A stretch of 64,000 nucleotides of DNA from Massariosphaeria phaeospora (taxonomy: Eukaryota > Ascomycota > Dothideomycetes > Pleosporales): assembly GCA_011032825.1 (NCBI GenBank), contig JAADJZ010000007.1:1488001-1552000 (forward strand), read 5' to 3'. The position numbers and the translations under genes were made by a program. Below are positions 51,876-62,439 of the stretch, piece after piece. Each line of letters opens with the position of its first letter. Positions within the stretch are counted from its first letter, which is position 1. The notes under the pieces are model-generated. The model searched no databases and was not told the DNA's origin. It saw only the letters and a program-made list of their open reading frames with translations.

Positions 51876-54817
51876 ATGTCGTCTGATAAGGAGATTGGTG
51901 CTCCTTACACATTAGCTTCGCTCCCACACCCCCTCGACTCTATAAGCGGGCGCACGCAGGCAGCTGGTGTCTACAGTCTTAGCGGCACCAAGAAGAGGAA
52001 GCGCACTGAAATCGCAGTCGGCGTCGATGGAGAAGGAATTCTCATATACAGTGTAGGTGGCGCTATCTTAACATCTTTTCACGGGTACTAAAATTTCTCG
52101 AGCTCCAAAATCCGCAGCTTGTAACTTCGTACGCTCTACCTCCCCAGACCTCGTTCTCCACCGCGCCATACTCTCTCTATCGCAAGGGGACCATAAAGAG
52201 GGGTTCTCGCCGTTTCACTTATGCTTCGGTCAAGCAATCGACGCCGCGTGGAAAGCCTCAGTTGGTATGTTTTCTCGAGGATACCAAGAAGGACGCGACA
52301 ACGGACACCGTCAAGTCTTCGTACACCATAACCAACTCTACGGATAGAATAATAGCCATCGATTCAGTTCCGGTGTCCGCCGGGGATTCGGCAAGAGAAC
52401 CTTCGCATGACATCTTAGCTTTCTTCGCGAATGGCGACGTCATTTGCCTTTCGTCTGATCTCGAAGTTGTCAGGTGGAACGCAAACATACGATCTCTTGC
52501 TCCAACGGACATACTATCCGGAGCCCAAGTCGAGCACACTACACTGAGTACCGCCAGAACGGTGAATCGTGGTCTATTGCGCAATCGAGCAGATGTTGCG
52601 GCGGCGCTCGACCCTTCGTTAGAAGGAAAGTCTGATCTTCTGGACCTCACCCAGGTACTCTGTGTAATTGCTCGCCAGTCGGATGGAGGAAGAACGTTAA
52701 GCCTGTTCCATGTTCAGTCGAGATCTCCCGATCTGTCCATCGCTCACCTGCCGCCACTGAACCATTTGTTGACCTGGCCATTACCTTCCGCTTCGGCGCT
52801 AAGCATACCAGACACGGCTACAAGCTCTTACTCCATTCATTCTCAAAGTGGTACTCTGCATCAGCTCGTTCATGGCACGCTCGTTTCATACGATCTTTCT
52901 GGGACGGTACCCAAGATCCACTCGGAAACATCGATAGCGGATTCTCATCTGGATTCTTTCCTGCGTGTATCGCCTGATCTACTATTGACTGTTTCACGAG
53001 AATCCTGTCGCTTGCTGGATGTCAAGTTTAACTCGATCCAAGCCTCCCTCTCGCTCGAGCCTTTGACCGCCTCAAACGAGTCGAAGAAAAGAAAACTCTC
53101 AGAGCCTAGCTTCACCGCAGGTTCGGATGTGACACTGGGGTTGGTGACTTATTTCGCCGAGTCAGGACTTGCCGTCGGTGTAGTGAATCACGAGCTGATC
53201 GGCATCCAACTCGGCGAGGCTGTTACTCGCAAGAGATCGAAAACAGAAAGCACTCTTATCAACGCGATCGGGAAAGGTATTCCGCCCCGATCTTCTGAAA
53301 CTGGCCACGCTACATCCGGGCCCATCTCCACAAAAGAAAGTCAGGAGTGGCAACGATGGCAGGCCAGGACCGCGAAGTTGAACCGATACGCTTCCAAGGG
53401 AAAAATGGCTAAATTTGAAGAGCTGTTTGCAGCGGAACTCGGCATCGAGCTTGGCCCGGAACTGCGAGAGGAGAATGAAACTTCGACGACCCCGCTAGAA
53501 CACAACAAGGAAAAACCATTGACGAACGGTGTAGCGCCTGCAGCTGCTGATTCACCTAGTGAAATGAACGATGACGATCCGGAGCAAACATTGCGAAAAT
53601 GGCAGTTACCACAAGTCATCCCGGATGCGCAGCGGTACCGTCATCGACACCATGCCTCCTACGCATTGAGTAGAATATTCCGTTTTGAAGAGACTCAGTC
53701 GCCAGAAGGGCAAATTCAGCTGCTTCTCAGAATCGAGTTCTTCCCCCCCAATGTCTTCGAGTGGTTGCTTCTATCGGGGCATGTCACAAAAGAGGCTATT
53801 CGACGAGCCTTGTCAGGAAGCTTGCCTCAGAGGCTGGAATTGGACTTGAGCGTCTCCGATGGCGATATTGTGAAAGCTATTGTGGAGTTCGACCCCGACT
53901 TACAACTTCTGTCCTCTATACTCAACCACGGGCACTTTCTCCCCATTGGCGAGGTTGTTCATGCCATAAAACTATTGATACAGAGCATCGATGACCATCC
54001 GAAAGCTGACAATCTGGTGGGACTTCTAACTAATGGTTCTGCTCTATCGGATAATGAGATGGACTTGGATTTTGCCTGTGAGCTGGAGGCTGCAACACAT
54101 GAGGTTGACCACGCTCTATCGATCCTCGATCATGGACTTGTCATTCGCAGCTATACCCTTCGCCCCGCCTTGATCAGACTTCATACGTTCCCGGCATCAA
54201 TCATTAGCACCACTCTTCGTTCCATACTTCCAAGAAGGGACCTGGAATTGCTCATCCAACTGTTACAGTCTGAGTTGAGAAATGGCGGCTGGACCTCTCC
54301 ATACGACTTCATTGACCCTGAGGTATCTCGGTTAGAAAACGCGCCCGAAGACCCTGACGATCATGCCGTTGCAATCATCGCATCCTTGCTCAGCTGCACC
54401 CTAGATGCGATGGGACCGGGGGCTTGGCTCACTGCCATGGGTGGCTCGAGCTTAGATGAAGCTACTGGGGAAACAATTTGGAGTTTGCACGAAGATGCCT
54501 CGGAGGCACTGAATGGATTTTGGGAAGCACGATATATGCGAGGTCTCCTAAGTGAATTCCTGCGCTATGCAACCAACGTTTCCAAGAGTCAGAAACCCAC
54601 GAGCAAAGATCTGCAGAAACAAGGGAAACCATTCGCAGTGGATATGCTATCCCATGAGACGTTACCTATGTTACCTCTGGGAGCTAAGGTGGATCTTGGA
54701 ATCGAAAAGACTAAGTCGGGCAAGGGCGGTAGAAAAGAAGAACGGAGTGCCCGCGAGATTGGTATGCTCATCAGCAAGCGAGTGCCTAAGTATAGCTTTG
54801 AGAGGATTGAGATTTAG
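51876..54817 (+). CDS. utp8: U3 snoRNA-associated protein 8 (UTP8, fungal type)
   Basis: Two exons: 51876-52052 and 52103-54817 (50-nt intron), 963 residues. The start is MSSDKEIGAPYTLASLPHPLDSISGR, then VYSLSGTKKRKRTEIAVGVDGEGILIYS; splicing continues LQNPQLVTSYALPPQTSFSTAPYSLYRK. This N-terminal propeller-like pattern matches the filamentous-fungal Utp8 family (PF10395 type). The middle carries a basic linker (VTRKRSKTESTLINAI), and the C-terminal half is helical (LQLLSSILNHGHFLPIGEVVHAIKLL, RDLELLIQLLQSEL). Utp8 is part of the t-UTP/UTP-A complex that starts 90S pre-ribosome assembly on nascent pre-rRNA, and in yeast it also helps tRNA export. It shares a promoter with elg1. Confidence 0.85.
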
Positions 54818-55305
54818 AGTTGTATAAATGTTCAAATGACATACAGCTTTATGTTTGAAGGTCCTTCAATATGACCCGCTTACCTTTAGGTATGAATCGC
54901 GCCTGCTCGCTATTGCAATTTTTTAGAGAATTGATTGATGAGATCTACTTGTAAAAATATTTGTTGAATCTGTAGAATTAACTGAACAGTATCTTTTAGA
55001 CATCGGTAATAAACCAGGGCAGACGTTCGCACGGAGCAAAGCTGATGAACAAGAACCGACTCTCCGCGAAGCTAACACTTAGCGTATACTCTCGACCACT
55101 CAGATTTCCGATGACATGATAGCCGCAGGGATCCGAGACTAAAGCAAATTAGACCAACACCGCCGCTCAACAACAGAAACTTTGACTTTGACCGTCGAGC
55201 TTGATCTGTATATTCCAACACACCTCGGGGCCGTTATCGTGTTCACTTCAATGTTTTTGGGTCATACCTTTTTCTTAGGTATCTTTGTGTGCAACTAGAA
55301 AATCG
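54818..55305. other. Intergenic, AT-richer
   Basis: 3' flank of utp8 and promoter of the transporter gene. No coding signal. Confidence 0.4.
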
Positions 55306-58300
55306 ATGACGGGAGCAATCACGAACCGCTCTGAGACGGGCGGTGATGGGTCCGGAAGAGTCAATGAACATACAATAAGCACAGACGAGCCGACTGGAGG
55401 AAATGAAATCGACAATAAAGAGATGCAGAAAGAGTCGAAAGTGTCTAAGCTATGGGGAAAGTTGGGACTGGACCTAGGAACGGTCTTAATGATGATGAAG
55501 TAGGTAGGGCAGCTCGCAAGGCACGTGTGGCTATGCTAATAATGAATCAGAGCTGGTATTCCTCCCACAATCGCCCTCGCTATGTATCAAGCCGACGCCG
55601 TTGCTACTACCTACTCGACTTTGGGCTATCTTGTCGCAATCATCTCCATTCTGGGGTTTTGCATCATGCCACGAGCGAAATTTATTCAAACCATGGCTCT
55701 TAACGTCATGGGCACATGTATCGGAGCTGCTGTCGGCATGCTCATGGTCTGGTCCGGCGTCCAGGCACGACTTCAGACGTCTTCCATTGGAGGACCTCCT
55801 CAACGCTATAACTCATCGCAATCCGCTGTTTGCGCTACCTGGCTCTTCTTCCAAATATGGCTCGTCAACTCTATCAAAGCGAAGTTCCCTCAATTAGCAT
55901 TTCCGGCCATACTATACTGCATTTTCGTCAACGTAGCGGCGACTTACGGTCCCGAATTTCAAACAACAGCACAGGCGGAGGTGTTCATTCAACGGTTAAT
56001 CGAATCCTTTTTGACCGGGTTTGCATTGGCGACTGGAGTATCGTTATTTATTCTTCCTCTCACTTGCCGGAAAGTTGTGACGAAAGAGATCACAGGCTAC
56101 GTCACTGCTCTAAGGGGTGCGCTCCAGGCACACAATAAGTATTTTGAAAGTCTCGAGACGACAGATATGTTCGACAAAGTTTCTCCGTCAGAATCAAAAG
56201 ACAAGAAGAAAAAGGAGGAGTTGAAAAGCCCAGAAGTGGTGACATTGAAGAAGTTGATGGCGACGATAACTGCACTCCATGGTAAACTTCATGGTGACCT
56301 TCCGTTCGCAAAGCGCGAGATAGCGTACGGAAAACTTACCCCTGATGACTTCGAAAGTATCTTCAAACATCTCCGTGAGATTATGATGCCCTTAATGGGA
56401 TTGGGGTCGCTTATGGACCTATTCGAACGACTTGCGGAAATTCATCAGTTCGACACAGATAATCAAGACGCCCACGGAACGGAAGCTAATAGTTCGCGAA
56501 ACAAGGCAGTAAATGACTGGAATGATATTATGAAACTGACCCACGAGCCTTTCGCAACAATCATCGAGGCCATGGATGGTGGACTGGAACACGTTCTCTT
56601 GAGACTTCAATTTGTCAAACCGGCAAAGAAGCAGAAGGCCGGGACGTCCGATACGGAAGCAAAAGGCGACATCATCCAGCCTGGGGACAAAGGCTTTGCA
56701 GCTTATCTCGAGACTCAAGCAGATGCTTTCTATCAAAGCAAAGCAACGACATTACGCCAGTGGATAGAAAGTAAGGGTGGCAAGATGGATGGGACAATGT
56801 TCCACGAACCTAATGGCTCCAGTCCCGCAGAGCTTGATCTGGCTCCTATAAAGACCCGTCAACGTAACCACAGACAGCTCTATATGGTCCTCTATATCTT
56901 CTTTTTGCTACACTCTATCAGCCGCGCAATCCTCGATTTTGTCAGATTCGCCGACGAGCATGATCAAGCTATCGCAAAAAATAAGTTCATTCACCCCGGG
57001 AAGAGACGCTTCGTGAAATGGGTTGCCAGCGTGTTCAGGTCGCAAGACTCCAACGAGAACGACGAAACAACTTCAGCAAGCCTAGAAAGTAACAATACAG
57101 TTGTTCATCTGGGTGATGCGTTCAAAACTAGGAAGGATCCAGAACACTCACCCCCGGAAAATGCGTGGGAGAAATTTGGGAACCTCATCCGCGCAACGTC
57201 GAGATTTCTAAGGTCCCCTGAATCGGCTTTTGGGTTTCGTTGTGCTTGTGCAACCATGTCGATTGCGATCACGGCATTTCTCCATGATACTCAGCAATTC
57301 TTTTTAGAGCAAAGACTAGTGTGGGCTATGATCATGGTAGCAATTTCCATGACCCCAACCGCCGGACAGAGTGTTTTCACGTTTATGTTAAGAATAATAG
57401 GCACGATCGTTGCTATGGTGGTGGCTTTGCTGATCTGGTACATCCCTGCTGAAAACACTGCCGGTTCCATCGTCCTTGTCTGGGTGTTTGTATCACTTGG
57501 TTTCTATATTCCGTTGAAGCGTATAGATCTCGTTATCGTGGGGTTGATCAGTGTCGTCACCGCCACGTTGATCGTCGGGTATGAACTAGAAGTACGAAAG
57601 ATTGGAGAAGCTTTGGCGACATCAAACGGGCAGCCCTATTACAAGATCTACATCCTAGGACCCTATCGACTGGCCACAGTTGTTGGAGGGCTAGCAGTCG
57701 CTTTCTTTTGGACCTTCTTCCCGTATCCAATCACGGAGCACTCGGCCTTGAGACAGAAGCTAGGCGGAGCACTTTATCTATCCGCAAACTTCTACTCAAT
57801 CATGCACGAGACGGTCATGGCTCGGATCCGCGGCGATGAGGGAAATTTGGCCGACCCGACCTCTCCCGGATACAAACTTGCGAAAGTCCAGAACAAGGTG
57901 CTTGCGAAGCAAATGCTCACCTTACAAGGACTCCGGACGCATTCAACAATGGTAGGATGGGAGTTCCCGCTCGGCGGCAAATTTCCAAAGAAAGAATACG
58001 ATGCCATCATCCAGTATGTGGCAAAGTAAGTATGTTGCTATCCATCAGTGACCTTTGCTGATAGCATCATTAGTATTACCAACTACACCGCCTTGCTCGG
58101 CTACGCTTCCAGTAGCTTTACCCATCCCAGCCTGAACCAGGAGAACGACCCTTCGTCTGCGCAATGGTTCCACGATTTCCAAAAGATCGTTACCTCCGCG
58201 AACATAACGTCGCACGAGATTACTTCTTTATTAGCCCTGCTTTCTTCCAGTATCACAAACGGGCAGCCTTTGCCTCCCTACCTTGTGGCACCACAATCAT

Positions 58301-58618
58301 ATCAGATATCGCGGCGACTTGAAGAGGTCGACCGAGAGATTCTGAGCCTAGCACACGTTGCTGAGCCAGGCTATGCGGCGTTGGCAGTCATCCAGATTAG
58401 TACAAGGTGTATTAATATGGATCTGGCGAAACTTCTCAAGTAGGTCATTCTAATGCATGGATAAGCATTAGAGCGCTAATGTCAGATACAGAGCGGTGAA
58501 AGGCCTTGTGGGTGAGCTTGATTTCTCATTCCACATCGTCAGCACACAAGTAGACAGCGAAACTACATCTACTGATACCCTTGTTTCGACACCGTCTCAT
58601 CGAAATAAACAAGACTGA
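55306..58618 (+). CDS. Aromatic-acid-exporter/FUSC-like membrane transporter (DUF2421 type)
   Basis: Four exons: 55306-55499, 55551-58025, 58074-58439 and 58486-58618, giving 1055 residues. The start is MTGAITNRSETGG; a cytosolic Lys-rich leader (KVSKLWGKLGLDLGTVLMMM) leads into KAGIPPTIALAMYQ and the first membrane block (about residues 80-210). A long hydrophilic domain follows, then a second block with several helices (about 627-790, e.g. MIMVAISMTPTAGQSVFTFMLRIIGTIVAMVVALLIWYI). A C-terminal helical domain follows. This two-block layout is that of the fungal ArAE_2/FUSC-like family (PF10337 and PF10334 type), presumed exporters of organic acids or toxic compounds. The last exon, KYRAVKGLVGELDFSFHIVS, is missed if the stop right after LAKLLK is accepted. 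Confidence 0.87.
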
Positions 58619-59169
58619 TTGGTATGTGGAGACTGCAATCAATTTAGGGCTGGGATGCCAGCCAATTTTGTTCGCATCTTCCTTCAACGCTTCATACGCA
58701 CATCAACTAGTATGGTGGATATATCAGGGCTTCGTAGAGGTCAGGCTATTCATTCTGGAGCTAGTTCAAAAAGCGCTTATTGGACCAGGAGCATGCGTGT
58801 GGTCCGGCTGGCTCTTAGTTGTTACTTCGACCATCAACCATTGATATCGGCAATCCGATCAACCGCTTACTAAAGAGATCTTCGTCTTCGACGAAGTAAT
58901 TTGAGACAAGCTACTTGAATTCAAAAAAACCGGCCGCAAGGTCGTTCTCCGCCTTCTCCATTTCTTGTATCCTGTTAGCACGGCTTAACGCCATGTATTC
59001 TTTCCGAGTCCGATATTGCGGTTTCGCAAACGAGATAGATCAAAGCCGTACAGTAGCGTGTCCATCTTTCATCATAGCGTCGTTTTCTTTGGTCCATGAG
59101 CAGCGTTAGTCCGACCGAGATTCCCTCACGACAGGTGTCTTTGAGATATGCCGTCGCCGGATTTTGGCC
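58619..59169. other. Convergent intergenic stretch
   Basis: Between two converging genes. No recognised gene or repeat. Confidence 0.4.
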
Positions 59170-59844
59170 CTATCCGTTCTTTCCAATCGTTTCAGCATCG
59201 GGCCGACGAGACCTTGAGCCCCGGATCCAATCTACCGTCAGCGCTCCAATCCCATAGACACACTGTAGCAACTTCATACCCAAGTGGGTCTCATCATCCT
59301 TATCTTTCCGAACGAGAACCTCATACCCTAAGACAGTGAACATCAACGCCTCGTCAGTGTTGCCCTCATGTCGATCAGGGTAGTACCTCCAGTGCAGAAG
59401 AGAAAAGAAGACGTGTCCAGCAACCACGACGAGGAAGTACAACATCATCTTGAGGCAAGCACGGTGGAAATACCAGAGAAAGGAGCCGATACCAGTGAAG
59501 AGGACGAACAATATGATCCAGGTAACGACGATGTGCAGTACCGAGTCAAGAGCTGCGTCGAGGGACTCCATCAAATGCTGCCAGAGACTGTGTTTCTCGG
59601 GGTTCGGCGAGCTCGGGCCGGGTGTTCGGTGAGTGTGCTGCTTCGCTGAAGTATTGGCGGTAGTGGTATCCCGAGCTCTGAGTCTGGCTACGGATCCGCT
59701 ATTCGATAAGGTGCGCGCGTGGCGGGTTGGGCTCGCATTTGTGGTCGCCGGTTGCTGTCTGCGAAGTTCGGTGCTCTGCGGGCCCTCAGGCGCTGGCGAG
59801 TGTCCCGTTATGGGGTAATCCGTGCCTGTTGACTGGTCAGACAT
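59170..59844 (-). CDS. Small membrane protein of unknown function
   Basis: A single exon of 224 residues from the ATG at 59844 (MSDQSTGTDYPITGHSP). The N-terminal 85 residues are disordered (Ser/Thr/Pro/Arg). A helix precedes the membrane (LWQHLMESLDAALDSVLH), followed by two hydrophobic segments at about residues 104-126 (IVVTWIILFVLFTGIGSFLWYFH) and 130-150 (LKMMLYFLVVVAGHVFFSLL). After them is a His/Tyr/Arg-rich stretch and a short C-terminal region (VLGYEVLVRKDKDDETHLGMKLLQCVYGIGAL). Both ends would face the same side of the membrane. I recognise no family. The clean frame and clear helices argue for a real gene. Confidence 0.6.
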   Translation of the reverse strand: MSDQSTGTDYPITGHSPAPEGPQSTELRRQQPATTNASPTRHARTLSNSGSVARLRARDTTTANTSAKQHTHRTPGPSSPNPEKHSLWQHLMESLDAALDSVLHIVVTWIILFVLFTGIGSFLWYFHRACLKMMLYFLVVVAGHVFFSLLHWRYYPDRHEGNTDEALMFTVLGYEVLVRKDKDDETHLGMKLLQCVYGIGALTVDWIRGSRSRRPDAETIGKNG

Positions 59845-60268
59845 CTTTGCTCCCGGCAAGCGTGAAGTTGATGTGGGTGAGGGGTGTAGGTCAGTTGGCC
59901 GACGTCGGAGTATTTATATGCGGCGCGATAAGGTTTTAGTGGGGGAGCAGTGAAAGTGAAAAGAACACAACTGGAATGGAAGATTTTCTTACTTAGGCTT
60001 TCATAGTTAAGGTTTGGCGAAGCAGCGAAGTAGCGGTAGTACCAGATGATAGAATCATCGACAGCTGTCAAACCAGCGCATCGCATTTCAAACAAATCTC
60101 TTTAGAAATTTCTCCTAGAAATTCTCGCGTTAACAACGAATTTGTTCCCATTATATGTGCATTCGAACTAGGCCTATTAGCGTAAGTAACTAGAAGTTGC
60201 ACATTCATATGTAAGTTTCCTCTTTCACTACTCTCTCGCTCGTCTTTCACACATGAGGGTTTCAGTTG

Positions 60269-60309
60269 ACGTTGTCACAGGTCGCGTAACTGTGGTACTG
60301 TGACAACGT
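60269..60309. repeat. Perfect 12-bp inverted repeat, operator-like
   Basis: ACGTTGTCACAG (60269-60280) and its exact reverse complement CTGTGACAACGT (60298-60309) with a 17-nt spacer. It lies in a divergent promoter region, about 226 bp before the 60535 start codon. Confidence 0.7.
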
Positions 60310-60320
60310 GGTGATTCTGT

Positions 60321-60327
60321 TGACTCA
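60321..60327. promoter_or_regulatory. TGACTCA site (Gcn4/CpcA or AP-1 consensus)
   Basis: An exact TGACTCA heptamer 12 bp after the inverted repeat, in the same promoter. The consensus is known for Gcn4/CpcA-type bZIP factors. Use here is inferred. Confidence 0.35.
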
Positions 60328-60534
60328 GTGACTGCCGCCCAAATCAAGTTACTATACCAACGGCTTCACGTCGTGCTGTGCTAGCAACGCGGATCAACGA
60401 TTCCGCAGCACACAAGCGCGGGCCGCACCACGCATCCGCCTGCGCCTACAAATACCCCCAAACACCAAACCCTCGCTCGACACAACACCCGATCTCAACC
60501 CTCAGATCACCAACACTACGATACGAACATCCAA

Positions 60535-60852
60535 ATGACGCCCACAGCCAACACAATGCTCAAGAAACTCTCCGACATCGTCCACCGCGCGCCACCGAAG
60601 AAAGCGCCCCAGTACAAACTCGCCGAGGACGTCCACCATTCAACCATTCTTGCAAACGACAAGGACCAAGACGAAGACATCTTCGAGTGGGCGGGTCTGT
60701 CTGGCATCAAGAAGGAGGTAGACGGATGGCAGCTCGTCGACAAGGCGGCCGTGAAACGGGGCATGGCGCTGGACCAGGAGGAGACTGACGTCAACGAGTG
60801 GGATTTCGTGGATGACGAGCACGATATCAGGAACAATATAGAGATTCTTTGA
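60535..60852 (+). CDS. Small acidic protein of unknown function
   Basis: A single exon of 105 residues (MTPTANTMLKKLSDIVHRAPPKKAPQYKLAEDVHH...). An N-terminal basic amphipathic helix (MLKKLSDIVHR) is followed by an acidic region. The sequence DEDIFEWAGLSGIKKEVDGWQLVDKAAVKRG looks like two short helices around Trp residues. The C-terminus is strongly acidic (DQEETDVNEWDFVDDEHD). No family recognised. It has a promoter with a striking inverted repeat and a TGACTCA site, which favours a real, regulated gene over a chance ORF. The alternative start MLKKLSDIV is 7 codons downstream. Confidence 0.5.
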   Translation: MTPTANTMLKKLSDIVHRAPPKKAPQYKLAEDVHHSTILANDKDQDEDIFEWAGLSGIKKEVDGWQLVDKAAVKRGMALDQEETDVNEWDFVDDEHDIRNNIEIL

Positions 60853-61299
60853 AGGGGGGAGGTGGTAGAATCTCTTGGACGTTCAAGAAGTGTCTTTCTA
60901 CTCCCGGATTTTATTGTTTAGAGACCTTCATGACGGCAGACAGTGGACCTCGTTGAGCTAGGCAGATGGCTGACGTTAGCATATGGTGTCGGGAAGGAAA
61001 TTGTCTGATTGCGTCTAGCTCTGAGTTGGACTCAACAGCGGAATGACTTGGAGTGGTCTATTGTAGATCTCGAAGAATCTACGCTATCATCAATAGCTTG
61101 TATGGACTCTGAACGTGACGACTTGTTCTCCGTTCCCCCTCCGTGCCGCATTATCGTAGATCTGCCTTTTGCCAGCTTAGTCCAACACACTTTCATGACG
61201 CCTGGGTGATATGGAAGCTTGTGCCTACAGTCTGGTATATTTCGATACTTCATCTTCACGGGTAGTTCTAAGCATTACTCATTTCTCATTTCCACATGC
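60853..61299. other. Convergent intergenic stretch
   Basis: Between the small acidic protein gene and srp9. Nothing recognised. Confidence 0.4.
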
Positions 61300-61868
61300 T
61301 CACTTCTTCCCTTTCTTTTTCTTCTTGCCACCTCCGCCGCCACCGCCTGATGCCTTGTCCGTCGCTGCCGCGTCGACCATCTTGACATCCCCTTCGCCTA
61401 TCGGCGTCGAAATGTCCATCGGTTCCGCCGGCGCGCTCAGATCCTCGGTCGCGCCCGGTATGGCGGCCATGTGGCGGCCCAGCCTGCTTAGGTTTCCGAT
61501 CAAGCGTCCAACCTCAGCCGCCTTGTTCGTCTCATACTTCAGACATGCGCCGGACGCGGGCTCGTAGGTTTTGAGTGTGAAGGAAGCGGTGAGCTCGTCG
61601 GCTGCGGGTGTGGTGGAATCGGGCGCTTCGGAGGCCGCCTCGGGCTTTGGCTTGTCGGCCTGCTTGGCAGCGTATCGCTCGCGCTTCTTTATCTTTGAGG
61701 GTGTGGGCTTCTGGACGCGGTACTTGGAGGTGATGCGCGTCTGCGTGGAAGGTTAGGGCTGGCGGACGCGGGGTGCAAGTCGCTGGAGACACGTACGGTG
61801 GAGGGATACGCTTTGAGGAGGAGCGACGACTGCTCATACCACTCTGTGCTGGTCTTGAAGGTAGGCAT
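61300..61868 (-). CDS. srp9: Signal recognition particle subunit SRP9 (SRP9/21 type)
   Basis: Two exons: 61868-61797 and 61740-61300 (56-nt intron), 170 residues. The start is MPTFKTSTEWYEQSSLLLKAYPST, then TRITSKYRVQKP. The core ends with the family signature LKTYEPASGACLKYETNKAAEVGRLIGNLSRLGRHMAA. The Gly7-Lys tail (SGGGGGGGKKKKKGKK) is typical of fungal SRP9/21 proteins, which are longer than mammalian SRP9. A Lys/Glu/Ala-rich insert follows the first strand. SRP9 with SRP14 binds the Alu domain of SRP RNA and delays elongation during targeting to the ER. The unspliced frames appear broken, so the gene is easy to miss without the intron. Confidence 0.87.
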
Positions 61869-62439
61869 CCTGGTCGGTGGGCAGACAGTGCTGGGATTCC
61901 GATTGCAATTGAGCGTCGCCGCGTTGTCGATAGATCAGGTCAGATTTGGCGGGGTTGTACCGGTACCGGCCGGAAAAACAGGTCGGCCGAACCAGTGCTA
62001 CAACCAAGCTCCGAGCGGGCAACCTCAAACCTTGGAACCTCTTGAGATTTTTCGGAGAAACCTGGGGCCCGAGTACATTGCCATGCCGCAGGTCGCCACT
62101 GGGAGCCGCGTGCTTGGGCCGGCGCATGTGGCCGCATGCGTCGACGTGTGCAGACGTCACGGTGCGACGCTTCTAGCCCCAACGCGCTTAACCCCAGATC
62201 TCGCGCAAAGGGCATGACATTGTCACTTCAGGTACCTTCCTATGTCACTTCAGCCATTCACCGTCGTCAGCATGACCCCGTTTGTGGCTGTTTGCCTCCC
62301 TCGCGTCCACCGTGCCAGATTAAAACCACTAGCCACCCCACCCCGCCGGTTGATATTGGTTACACCTGAAAGTACCTGAGTGCCTTGCTCAACTCTCCAG
62401 TACTGAAGTTATCCGAAGTGCTATTTTATCGAACTCACC
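61869..62439. other. Divergent promoter between srp9 and the redox enzyme gene
   Basis: No gene. Two copies of TGTCACTTCAG (62221-62231 and 62243-62253), 22 bp apart (about two helical turns), lie about 190-220 bp before the redox-enzyme start codon. Confidence 0.45.
62221..62253 (+). repeat. Direct repeat of TGTCACTTCAG
   Basis: Two exact 11-bp copies with an 11-bp spacer, in phase on the DNA helix. A possible activator or repressor site for the downstream gene. Confidence 0.5.

Larger units (their letters stand above)
59845..60534. other. Divergent intergenic stretch with a strong inverted repeat
   Basis: 690 bp between the small membrane protein gene (leftward) and the small acidic protein gene (rightward). 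It contains a perfect 12-bp inverted repeat (60269-60309) and a TGACTCA site (60321-60327). Confidence 0.5.
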
